The notes under the pieces are model-generated. The model did no database searches and had not been told where the DNA came from. It saw only the letters and a program-made list of their open reading frames with translations. Source: Panax quinquefolius (Eukaryota; Streptophyta; Magnoliopsida; Apiales; Araliaceae). Taken from it: a stretch of DNA of 64,000 bases. Positions 1 to 9,578 of the stretch are shown piece by piece; the stretch's first letter is position 1, and every line of letters begins with the position of its first letter. The DNA is taken from NCBI GenBank assembly GCA_020205615.1, contig CM035163.1, positions 53,789,899 to 53,853,898 of the forward strand, read 5' to 3'. A program made the position numbers and the translations under genes.

Positions 1-781
1 TCTGTGGCCTGTAGTGCATAGATGGACTTGGTATGATTATGACCAGGGATTATTCGGTATAATCATAACCGTAATGTTACAAATGATGTGGTAAAAGTCC
101 TCATTGGCCTGTAGTGCATTGATGGACAGTTGTTGGCATGATCATGACCATTAATGAATACAAAAATATCCTTGGCCCGTAGTGCATGGATAATTTGTGG
201 TTGTGATACTAATGAATATCCTTGGCCATAGTGCAGGGATGATGTGGTTTATTTATTAAGCTGAGTCTCAGCAATAAAAGTGATGAAAAACCTTTTAAAT
301 CATAGAAGATAGTAGATTTTATTCTCTACTTGACTCTTTTAATGGATTGCTTATTCCACTGCAGTTAAACTTGATGTTTGTTATATTATATCAGTTTAAC
401 ACTGTTGAAGGCTAACGATAATTTATTCTGCATTATCTTAGTCATAATATTTCTTACTGGGCTAGTTGAGCTCACCCTTTTACTTTCATTGTTCTCTTCA
501 GGAAATGAGAACGTGGCGGGACTAGTCGGGGAACTGAGAGTGATGGTCCGAGATCTTTGATTAGTAGTCCTCACTATTCTATAAAATAGTGTGACAATAA
601 ATGTAATGAGGACTCTATTTGAAAGTTGATATTGTCTAGAAGGCAACATTTCTGTTTAAATTCTCAGCTATATTTTGTCGTATATTACACGACGATTGTA
701 TAATTAAGTTTGTATTTATATTCTGTACCATGTATTTGGCGACTCAAGATAGGTGATGTATACCGCTTTGGGGGCGCCACA
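1..781 (+). repeat. 5' LTR of A1, last 781 bp
   Basis: Aligns with the end of the 3' LTR from about position 5039 onward: the GTAGTGCA-type repeats, the block around 480-560, and the end GGGGGCGCCACA. The homologous end in other copies is GGGGGCGTCACA. Only the R/U5 part is present. Short open frames here are chance readings of LTR sequence. Confidence 0.88.
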
Positions 782-800
782 ACAGGTATCAAAGCTTAGG
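782..800 (+). other. Primer-binding site of A1 (tRNA-iMet type), decayed
   Basis: The LTR is followed directly by ACAGGTATCAAAGCTTAGG. Sister copies read GTTGGTATCAAAGCTTAGG. TGGTATCA-AGC matches the 3' end complement of plant initiator tRNA-Met, the usual minus-strand primer. The first bases are mutated here. Confidence 0.8.
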
Positions 801-965
801 GATATGATCCTCGGCCGAGATGTGAGACAAGAACTAAGAGGGAGAGACGGGAATTCCTTCGCTAGTATGACCTACCTAAGTTTATTTGGTATTTATTTGG
901 TCACGTCGGTATATAGGATAATATGTGATATGTTAATTAACCCTTGTTTTGTGGCGATTTTGAAA

Positions 966-2110
966 ATGACATCCGAGAATGTTGAGAATAACAATGGAGC
1001 ACAGGAGACCATTGAGTCTCCACAGATCAATAATCAGGATAATGTACATCAGGAAGGCGACAATCCTCAGGCAAACAACAACACTATCCAAATGATGAAT
1101 GATGGAATGTTCAGAGGCTTTATGCAATTCATGCAACATCAGGCAAGAGCGGCTCCTGTCCAAAATGCAGGTGGAAACATTGGCAACTCTCAGACGGTCA
1201 CCGCCAAACAGTTTAAGGAACTGGGACCACCGGAGTTTTTTGGAGAGCCAAAACCACTTAAGGCGGAGATGTGGATAAAGCAGATCTGGAAGATAGTTGA
1301 TGTCTTGGGATGCTCCGAGGAGCAAAAGGTTCCCTTTGCCACCTTCATGTTGCGAGTAGAGGCAAATTACTGGTGGGAATCTATAAAGCATACTCAATCT
1401 GCCGCACTGAAGATGACTTGGGAGAAGTTCCAAGAATTGTTCAACGACAAGTACTTTCCCAAAAGTATTCATCACATGAAAGAGGTATAGTTCATCAAGC
1501 TGGAGCAAAACAACATGACCGTATCGCAGTACGAAGCCAAGTTTGCCGAGTTATTCCGGTTTGCGTCCCATTTGGTTGATAATGAGGAGAGAATGACGCG
1601 AATGTTTTTAAGAGGTTTGAAACCTGAGATATGTCAATATCTTATCTCTCATAAATTGTGTTTGTATTCAGATGTTGTTAATAAAGCTTAGTTATTGGAG
1701 CGCGATAATGAGTCAACCCAACCAAAAGATAGCAGCTGGCAAAATGATAATACCTGTGAGAGCAGTCATCAAAGCGGTGACAACAAGTGTGGAGGGAATT
1801 AACAGGCCAGAAATGGTAACCACTTTGGTGGTAATTAGGTCCAAAACAATAAGAATGGAAATTTCAAGAAGAGGAGAATCAACAATGATGGAAAGACCGT
1901 TATTAAGGAAGGAGAACGACCCCCTATCATATGCTTCAAATACGGAGGGGAGGGACGTATCAGTCCAAACTGTGCGCAGCAGTCCAAAACGTGTTACAAT
2001 TATGGAGAGAAAGTCACCTAGCCTGATTTTGTCGTGCACCAAAGTCAAGTCCAGCTGGGACGGTGGCACCAAAAGCGGATACGGACAAAACAAAATCGGT
2101 GGTTTCAGGA
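966..2110 (+). pseudogene. gag: Gag of A1 (broken)
   Basis: Structural capsid/nucleocapsid protein, which would assemble the cytoplasmic particle. The start MTSENVEN at 966 is kept in copies A2 and A3; the open frame extends upstream only by chance. The capsid region has the chromovirus pattern PPEFFGEPKPLKAEMWI, a YWWES motif and the helix ending FNDKYFP. A TAG at 1488-1490 breaks the frame where A3 reads GAG, and the gag reading then continues as IKLEQNNMTVSQYEAKFAEL. Further stops follow. The two C-terminal zinc knuckles (1932-1973 and from 1992) have both lost key ligands: the second Cys of each is Tyr, and the His of the first is Arg. Nucleic-acid binding should be lost. Confidence 0.85.
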
Positions 2111-2159
2111 AGAGCGTTTTTTGTGACTTCTCAAAAAGCGAGTAACCCGAATGAAGTTA

Positions 2160-2345
2160 GCACGGGTTAGTTAATTATAAATTCTTGCAAAGTCTATACC
2201 TTATTAGATACCGGTTCTACCCATTATTTTATCTCTCTTGCTTACGTTCAACATTTAAATTTGATTCCATAGAAGTTAGACTTTGATTTATTGGTTGAAA
2301 CTTCGTTAGTAGAAACCTTCATTTCATGTGCTATCCAAGTCTTGG
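2160..2345 (+). pseudogene. pro: Aspartic protease remnant of A1
   Basis: The retropepsin-like domain would cut the Gag-Pol polyprotein. The active-site motif LLDTGST is intact (catalytic Asp codon at 2207), followed by the family pattern FDLLVETSL. The reading breaks after this point: the C-terminal half with the ILG-IDWL motif seen in A2, A3 and A4 is absent. The sequence passes straight to a degraded stretch before RT. Confidence 0.8.
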
Positions 2346-3217
2346 ATAAGAGTCACAGTTTTTAAATGATATTTCTATCGTTAATAAATTTTCTGACGTA
2401 TTCTTGAAGAACTTCCTGGCCTACCCCAAAGCGTGAAATTGAATTTTGTATTGACCCCAGTACAAAACCCATTTCTAAAACCCTTAAATATTTCTTCAAC
2501 CAAAACAAACGTATAATGCGCAAAAGACGTTGGCTCGAGCTGTTGAAGATTACGACTATACCATTCAATATCATTATGGAAGAGCGAATGTGGTAGCTGA
2601 CGCGTTGAGTAGAAGATCGTATACGTTTACGAGTGCGATGTTGTTAACACAAAAACCCATTTCGTATAACTTACAAATGATGAAGATAGAGTTAAAGACT
2701 CTAAGGACGACCCACGTGGTGATATCAAATATACGAGTAGAATAGACTTTAATCGATAAAGTTAAAGCCGTGCAAGCTACATACTCAAAGCTGATGAATG
2801 TGAAGAATAAGGTTCAAGAGGGCGTTATTCTAGAAGAAAGAATCGATGAAGAGAGAAAATCTCAACCCTCGATTTTATTGGCCCATTTGAAATCATTGAT
2901 CGAGTAGGAACTGTGGCCTATAGACTCGCTTTACCGACAAGTATGTCTCGTGTTCATAACGTTTTTCACATATCCATGTTATGTAATTATGTGGATGACC
3001 CGAACCACATTATTAAATTAGAACTAGACGATATAGCAGAAGATTTAACGTATGAGGAGATACGTGTTAAAATCTTGGATAAGAGGGATCGTATTCAACA
3101 CTTAAAGTTTATACCTCAAGAGTTAGAATATGAAATGAAGTCAAGGTATCCTCATCTCTTCGGCATACTAGGTACGTACGTAAATATCGAGGGCAAAATT
3201 CCATTAGCAGGGGAGAT
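2346..3217 (+). pseudogene. pol: Pol remnants of A1: RT start, RNase H end, chromodomain part
   Basis: The RT entry (2374-2484, EFCIDP..TKPISK) is fused to the end of RNase H (from about 2485: [24 protein letters not shown]), so the polymerase core with the FIDD box is missing. A second junction near 2853 joins the RNase H-integrase linker to the far end of integrase, removing the DDE core. A third, near 3120, drops the middle of the chromodomain, leaving YEEIRVKILDKRDR next to ELEYEMKSRYPHLF. Compared with A3, the junctions fall at short shared words (for example AAAGCC), which suggests illegitimate recombination. Confidence 0.82.
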
Positions 3218-4235
3218 TGTGAGACCCCAAATTTTATGAATAAAGATTTAAATTTCTCAAAATATTTTTTTGAATATTATGGTGTGGATTTGATATAATG
3301 TTATAGTTGTGGGTAATATTTATAAATTTTGCAAAGTTCGCAAGTTGTTATATAATATTTGATTGATCGGGGAATATTCGTTTTAACTGGGAATATTCGT
3401 ACAACGGTACAATCATTGGTGGACCCTGCAACGGAATTATTATCGGATTGAGAAAACGATAAAAATATTTTTATAAAAATAATGGCGGAAGTTTTACTGT
3501 TAACTATTGAAACACCCGGTGTTAAAAGTACAATAATATGCGTGGTTGCATAGTAGCACACGGTATTGATTATTGATGCTTACGTGAGAAGTCACTCAGT
3601 TTTGTTCAATTATTGCTACAGTAATTGTTGCATAGTATCTCACGTTATTTGATTCAATTATTGTCGATATTTTATATATTATTAAATCAATAATTGAGAT
3701 AACAAAGTTATTAGTATTATTATTTCCAATATTAACGATGTCTAGAAGTTCTGCCAAGGAGAGGTTTGGTCACCTAATTGCGCGCCAATAGGGAGAAATC
3801 CTTATTGGAAAACCCACTCTTTCCTGGAAACGACCTGGTCGATTAATATTGTGAATTATAATAAAGGTGATAAGTTTTGTTTTATTATTATTATAAATGT
3901 AATAAAACAGAAAACTTTTTATATAAAATGGAAAACTTTTTATAAAGTTTTGTTTTATTTGATTATAAATAGAATATATTATATTTTATTATCCATAGGG
4001 TTTGCATAGTGCCTGCATAATGTTTGCATAGTAAAATCTTTTTATATAAAACATAATACTTTTATAAATTTATTCTTTTTATTAGATTATAAATAGAATA
4101 TATTATATTTTATTTAAAAGATTTTGTTTTATTAGAATATTTTATTAATAATCGATAGTAAATTAATATGGACCGTCCCATTTAAAAATAAATCAATCTG
4201 GACCGCTCATAAATTAGTTACTATTCACCCCATTC

Positions 4236-4250
4236 TCCTATAAATAGAAG
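4236..4250 (+). promoter_or_regulatory. LTR TATA box (A1)
   Basis: CTCCTATAAATAGAAGC lies about 1 kb into the LTR. The same context recurs in other family A LTRs: 24248 and 31762 (A3), 12742-12750 on the minus strand (A2), and 59121-59130 on the minus strand (A4). It sets U3 at about 1.0 kb and makes the following ~1.55 kb transcribed leader. In A5 (53931, TATAACAAGG) and the right A2 LTR (TATGAATAG on the minus strand) it is mutated. Confidence 0.75.
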
Positions 4251-4432
4251 CTCATTCCTTCATTATTTCTTACGAATTCACTTTGAAACTCTAGAGAGAA
4301 AACTATAGAGAGAAAGAAGAAAAGTATTCTCGCTACTTCACTACTCCTATATCCAGCTCTTCTAAGGTAAGGGATATTATTTGTTTGTACTCGTAAGGGT
4401 ATTATTTCTTTTGTATTCATGAAGAGAACTTC

Positions 4433-4800
4433 ATTATTCCATTCTTTATTATTATGTTGAATAACTTTTTCATGCCAAGTACCGCATACATGGTGAAATT
4501 CTTCATTATTCCATTCTTTATTATTATGTTGGAATAACTTTTTATACGGGCACCGCATACACGGTGAAATTCTTCCGTTATTCCATTCTTTATTATTCAT
4601 TGAAACATCCCATGTCTGGCATGCTATTACACATGACCTAGTTCCATTATTTATTATTCGCTGAATATCCATGTTCGTAGGCGCTTACGCATGACTTGGT
4701 TCCGTTATTTATTATTCGTTAGAATAACTTTATCTGTATTTGGCCTATCGCATGCCTCGTGATTTCTTTTGTTATTCCATTCTTTATTATACTCAATTGG
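4433..4800 (+). repeat. Hairpin-forming tandem repeats in the LTR leader
   Basis: About five to six degenerate units of roughly 60-80 bp. Each contains TTATTCCA...TTGGAATAA-type inverted halves separated by TTCTTTATTATTATG. The array lies downstream of the TATA box, so it would be in the 5' untranslated leader of the genomic RNA. Equivalent arrays occur at 24480-24840 and 31995-32345 (A3), and on the minus strand at 12070-12600 and 19690-20220 (A2). Confidence 0.75.
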
Positions 4801-5827
4801 TTAAAGTTTTGGCTTTTATACTCCATGAAATTAGTGGAATATCTTTGATATTTGCGCTTCATCCAAAGATCTTTTCATGAAAATATATTCTTCGAGCATT
4901 TTGAATTTTACTCCACAAAGTAGTATCATGTTGACAATTTGGACGTTATCGGTTCCTGGATAAATTAATTCTTGAACTTGTTTTATTGAATTCTTATATC
5001 ATTGTCATCATCCTCATGTTTATATTATGTTGAAAGTCATCTCGTGACCAGAGTGCATAGATGGACTTGGTATGATTATGACTGTGGATTATTCTTATAA
5101 TTATGACCGTAATGTTACAAATGATGTGGTAAAAGTCCTCATCGGCCAGTAGTGCATTGATGGATGCTTGTTGGCATGATCATGACCATTGATGAATACA
5201 CAAATATCCTTGGCCCGTAGTGTGCATGGATAATTTGTGGTTGTGATACTAATGAATATCTTTGGTCAGTAGTGTGTGGATGATGTGGTTTATTTATTAA
5301 GCCGGAGTCTCGTAAATAAAAGTGATGAAAACCTTTTAAATCCTAGAAGATAGTAGATTTTATTCTCTACTTGACTCTTTTTAATGGATTACTTATTCTC
5401 ACCGCAGCTTAAACTTGATGTTTGTTATATTGTATCGCTTTAACATCACGTTGAAGGCTAACGATAATTTATTCTCGCATTATCTTAGTCATAATATTTC
5501 TTCTTGGGCTTGTTGAGCTCACCTTTTGCTTTCATTGTTCTCTTCGTGAAATGAGAACTTAGTCCGACTAGTCGGGAACCGAGAGTGATGGTCCGAGATG
5601 GTGTATTTGTAGTCCTCACTATTCTATAAAATAGTGTGACAATAAATGTAATGAGGACTCTATTTGAGAGTGGATATTGTCTAGAAGGCAACATTCCTAT
5701 TTAAACTCACAGCTATGTTTTGTCGTATATTACACGACGGTTGCATAATTAAGTTTGTATTTGTATTCTGTACCATGTATTTGGCGACTCAAGATAGGTG
5801 ATGTATACCTATTTTGGGGGCGTCACA

Positions 5828-6158
5828 GTGGAAGTTAATAGTGGGAGTAGCGGTGGTAATAGCAAAAGGAAGGGAAGCAATTTTGGAAGTTTACAAGTAA
5901 AACAATAAGGAGTTAAGAAGCAAGCTGTGCAGTGTGGAAACTGTGTAAAGAACCACTCTGGAGAATGTTTGAAGGGGAAGTTCGTGTGCTACAAGTGCGG
6001 GCAGGAGGGCCTTATATATTTCTCCCAACTGTCCCAATCCTAGGTTGGACAGTGGGTGTTTTCTGTGTAGATCGACTGAGCATAAGGTGAAGGATTGTTC
6101 GAAGAGGAGGACAGAGGCAGGGAGTGTGAATATTGGCAAGGGCAGTGGAACTCTAGCA
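5828..6158 (+). pseudogene. gag: Gag nucleocapsid fragment, family C
   Basis: Reads as a Ser/Gly/Asn/Lys-rich linker (SGSSGGNSKRKGSNFG) followed by CGNCVKNHSGEC and CYKCGQEG, the knuckle arrangement of chromovirus Gag. This matches family B, where [13 protein letters not shown] precedes CFNCGQEGH. The second knuckle is damaged by an insertion of about 5 bases after QEG and by frameshifts. A third part with HKVKDCSKRR corresponds to the HQARNCPKK of family B. The domain continues in frame after the 6159-8033 insertion. Only the C-terminal part of Gag is present; the capsid domain is outside or deleted. Confidence 0.8.
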
Positions 6159-8033
6159 TGTTAGGTTTGTAATATTCATGAACGCAATCAAATTGCACAA
6201 AGTAAGCATAAACGTGTAAAATTAGAGTTTTAAAATTTTACAAACCATATATCCAGATCATCCTTTATGCGCAATTATTAATTAAACGAAAAAGAAAGAT
6301 CAAGAATCATACCCTTGAAGATTCGAGCTTCCTCAGGTACAAGTTCACCTCCAATCCTTTTCGCGTTCAACTTGAATCTACCGGGTTTGGTTCCTTCCTT
6401 TGATCAATGTTAGCCACCCAAGTGTTTGGCCTCTAGAGGTGATCCACCAAGGAAGAAGAATTCAAGAAGATGGGTGTTTGGCAAAACCCTAGTTTTCTAT
6501 CTCTATAGAAAAGACGTACTCTCCCAACTATTGGAATTACGTATGTTGTTAAAAAGTCAACAACCCCCTCACCCATAATAAGACTCCTCTTATTTATAGA
6601 TGTGGGCAACCCTCCTTAACAATTAAGGAATTGAGTTTTATTTAATTAATTAAATTATTTTAATTAATTAAGCTCCCTAATCTTATTATGGATAATTAAT
6701 TAAACTCTTTTAATTAATTTGCCTCCTAATCCTATTAGGATATTTGAGAGTACTTTTATTAATTAATTCCCAAACTCCTTTAGGAATTAAATAATAATAA
6801 TAGTAATAATAATAATAAGACTCCTCTTATTAATTTATATTTAATATTTCTAAAATATTAAATAATAAATATTAAGCTATTTAATTTATTCTATCACCAT
6901 AGATTAAATTAAATATACTTAGCTTATTATTACGATTATACCATTAACTTCTTAAATAATTATTCTTCCTTTTATGGTGTGACCCTTTAGGTTCCCCATA
7001 TTAAACCTAGGTTGTGAATAAATCAATTAGAACAATTCTAATCTTATTTAAATAAATAAATTAAACTAATAATTTATTTAAATAAATAATATTTATTCTA
7101 TAATAGGGATAAGTCTCCTTAGCGATTAACGACTTTCCAGATAATATAGATTTTAACATTAATCATAAAAGAACCTTTGAGTAAATAGTTACCGTACAAT
7201 TTAATCCTTCCACCGTACAATGTCCCAATTAAATATAAGACATGGATTTACTGTCAAGTCTTATTTTATTTAATTATATGTATTTCGACTCTTAAATACA
7301 CAACTCCAAATAATGCAAATTAGAAACTCCTTTCTAATTTCATTCTGCCTTGGCCAAGGACTACTGAGTTGTCATTTATCGAATCACATAGGACATTTCT
7401 CTTCTTTTACTAGAAGTGGTAGATTCTTTATTGATCATACATTATCTCCATGTACAACTTATTATACCCAAGTATACCCTTTGATATACCCTAAGGGTCT
7501 TAAGGAATAAGTCAAAGTATAACTCATCATACACAAGATACTATGATGATCTCAAGTCCAAGGATCACTTGTACTACTATCACTACAGGAATTCCTATTG
7601 ACAGGCAAGTAAAACTCCATTATGTATTCCTTAGCGAGCCATGTTCAGTGAACTTATTCTCTAATAAGCACCTACATACTTGCTTTAGTGTCTCCACACA
7701 AATGATCATGAGATCAATCATCCTCATCCAATGAGCAAGCAACGTATGTACCAATCTATCCAGATTCACTAATCCCCAATTTAGTAATCCAACGATTGGG
7801 AACTATTTTAGTTTTAAGCTTTCTAAGAATTTAGATCTCATTAGAATGATCATCATCATTATTCTAAAAGCATTGCTTAAAACTATGGGTTTATCACATA
7901 TTATAAAACAGCATCATGTAGATAATTAAAAGCCTTTAATAAATTAATACTTTTTATTAATAAATGAATAAGATTGTTACAAAGTATATGCTTTATCATC
8001 AAACATGATTGGCTTGTGTGCATACTACTTTCA
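6159..8033 (-). mobile_element. Solo LTR, antisense, probably Copia-type (1875 bp)
   Basis: Flanked by a perfect 5-bp target-site duplication TAGCA (6154-6158 and 8034-8038). It begins TGTTAGG and ends TTTCA on the + strand, so termini are TG...CA. Removing it with one TSD copy restores the C-family gag reading frame (GSGTLA then ITGP), which fixes both boundaries. A TATA box (TCTATAAATA at 6591-6600 on the minus strand) indicates transcription to the left. There is no internal coding region, so it is best read as the product of LTR-LTR recombination. The Copia assignment is tentative; a non-autonomous TRIM/LARD-like element is an alternative. Short ORFs inside it are not convincing genes. 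Confidence 0.8.
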
Positions 8034-8411
8034 TAGCAATCACGGGACCTACGTCATCGAGCAAGCCAACAAAATCAACTGAGAGGGTTTTCAACATGAT
8101 GGTCCAGGATACCATAGCAGCTGGTGGTGTAATTCCAGGTATTATTCGTATAACTTTTATTTTCTTATGCATGATTTTCATATATATAGTAAATTTATTT
8201 ATAAAGATATTTTAAAGGAGGAATTTGAGTTCTTTTAGAAATCAAATTTCCGTTTAATCAGATAGACAAGCTTTACGTGAATAGGTTAAAGATCAGTGCG
8301 ATCATTTATGATCAAGATCTACTTGCAATGATTGTATATGCTACGTACACTTGTATGTGTAGGTTTTAAAACGGTGATTCCGGGGACGGAATCTTTATAA
8401 GGGAGGGTGAA
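8034..8411 (+). pseudogene. pro: Gag-protease junction and 3' end, family C
   Basis: Continues the C gag: ITGPTSSSKPTKSTERVFNMMVQDTIAAGG matches the family B segment ending [13 protein letters not shown] just before protease. After GII the similarity stops at an AT-rich stretch (about 8160-8215). Sequence to 8380 is unassigned. The last part, GGGGACGGAATC and a purine-rich AAGGGAGGGTGAA (8399-8411), matches the polypurine tract before the family B LTR. The active-site DSG and all of RT, RNase H and integrase are absent. Confidence 0.7.
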
Positions 8412-8782
8412 TGTAACAACTCGATATTTTCTATACAAATAAATTAGAAATTTTATGTATAAATTTTTTCTTTTGTATTTATTAAAATAAATATGGGGAA
8501 TATGTGCCAAGATAATGTGTGTATGTATTTATGTGATATATTTATTACATGAATGATTTTAAATAATTTTATTTTAGAATTATTGATTGTTATAAACTAT
8601 ATTATTATAATAATTAAATTTATAGTAGAAATGTTTTTATTAATTATTTTTCATGAAAATATAATTATATATTATTTATATAATATATGAAATGATTTTT
8701 AGAATTATTATAATAATTATTTTATTATATGAATTTTGTTCAGATTATTAAGTTAATTATTTTTAACATAATTAATAATGTT
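8412..8782 (+). repeat. Start of a 3' LTR, family C (truncated)
   Basis: Begins TGTAACAACTCG directly after the polypurine tract and continues as very AT-rich DNA. It ends without a CA terminus where family B sequence begins. Nothing coding is seen. Confidence 0.6.
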
Positions 8783-9311
8783 ATGGATGAGTTGATGGAT
8801 TGGATTGCAGAGTTGGACGACAGAGTCCATGAGTTGGAGGAGTCAGATGTGGGGGAGATAGTTGCACCATTCGCTTGAGAGCATTGGTGCATAACCCGTA
8901 CTTGAAAGCTGGATCCGGCCGACAAGTCATGCATCGCACTGTAAGGAAGATAGGCTGAAGGATTAGAAAGAAGCTATTAGGACCCACTTGGGACATACCA
9001 TTAATGGGTTAGAGTCAAGGATATAGAGTCTCCAAACTGACAAGCAGATTATTACTACATTCTGGAGAGATGAGAGGAGAGACCGTGCTCGGGCCGAGAA
9101 GCTAACAGGCGAGTTAGAAGGTGAAGTGAGAGATAAGAAAGTTTGGATGGACAGGATGAAGTACACATTTAAGTCAGCACATGGGAGGTTCCAGCATAGG
9201 GTGTTTCACTTTCCACGTGAGGAGTACCGGTCTAGACATACCATAAGCCATGGGCGGGTGCTGGAGATGGCGGATGAAGAACACAAAGACGCCATTAGCC
9301 GAGGTCTTTAG
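8783..9311 (+). pseudogene. Coiled-coil ORF upstream of gag, B1 copy (5' truncated)
   Basis: Aligns with the leader ORF of B2 (35666-36369). It begins in the segment MDELMDWIAELDDRVHELEE, rich in heptad-spaced Leu/Ile and charged residues. Stops occur in the middle (after LKD and after ESRI), then the frame is open from the TFWRDERRDRARAEKL region through VWMDRMKYTFK and FHFPREEYRSRH to the TAG at 9309-9311. It is separate from gag, which starts 267 bp downstream. I do not recognise a known domain; the composition predicts a coiled coil. It may be an accessory protein or an ancestral N-terminal extension of Gag. Confidence 0.6.
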
Positions 9312-9578
9312 TTAATTCGTGATGAACTTTTACTATTAGCATTTAGAACGCTTAGCTATGAAATAAAACTTGGTTTTGGTCTTTATCAAGTACTTTGGTT
9401 TAAGTGATTTAAATGGCTTAATGCCATAAGGCGATGAAATACCTTGGGTGTTATGTTTATAAATAAATATGCTTTTATTTAAGTATGTGATGTGATGATT
9501 AAGTTCTCTTCTTATGAATGATATATTCTGTAGAGTAAGTTATAAGATAATAACATTAAGTTCATTTTAAACAGATAG

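Larger units (their letters stand above)
1..5827 (+). mobile_element. Family A Ty3/gypsy chromovirus element A1, internally deleted, 5' end outside window
   Basis: Partial 5' LTR (1-781), primer-binding site, gag, protease and pol remnants, then a complete 3' LTR (3218-5827). The internal region is about 2.4 kb against about 4.8 kb in sister copy A3, because three segments (RT/RNase H core, integrase core, half the chromodomain) are missing. The right flank GTGGA (5828-5832) would be the target-site duplication; its partner lies left of the window. The DNA to its right is gag of family C, so A1 probably landed inside a C element. Without RT or integrase it could move only with help in trans. 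Confidence 0.9.
3218..5827 (+). repeat. 3' LTR of A1, complete (2610 bp)
   Basis: Runs from TGTGAGACCCC to GGGGGCGTCACA. In order: two GAATATTC palindromes (3372-3379, 3391-3398), a conserved block (about 3735-3815) with paired CCAATA/TATTGG, an AT-rich U3, a TATA box (about 4239), a hairpin-repeat array (4433-4800), GTAGTGCA-type repeats (5040-5290) and the U5 end. No gene is present. Confidence 0.93.
5828..8782 (+). mobile_element. Family C Ty3/gypsy remnant
   Basis: A zinc-knuckle gag fragment, the start of protease, and the beginning of a 3' LTR, all on the + strand and split by a solo LTR. Protein similarity to family B gag is clear, but the nucleotide sequence and the LTR start (TGTAACAACTCG) differ. 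The part from protease through integrase is missing between about 8160 and 8380. It is truncated left by A1 and right by the junction with B1 at 8782/8783. Confidence 0.8.

Noticed and set aside
6159..8033. Short ORFs (for example 7313-7510, 7543-7734) as host genes
   Set aside because: They lie inside a unit bounded by TG/CA and a TAGCA duplication, have no recognisable domain, and run against the direction of the TATA box.
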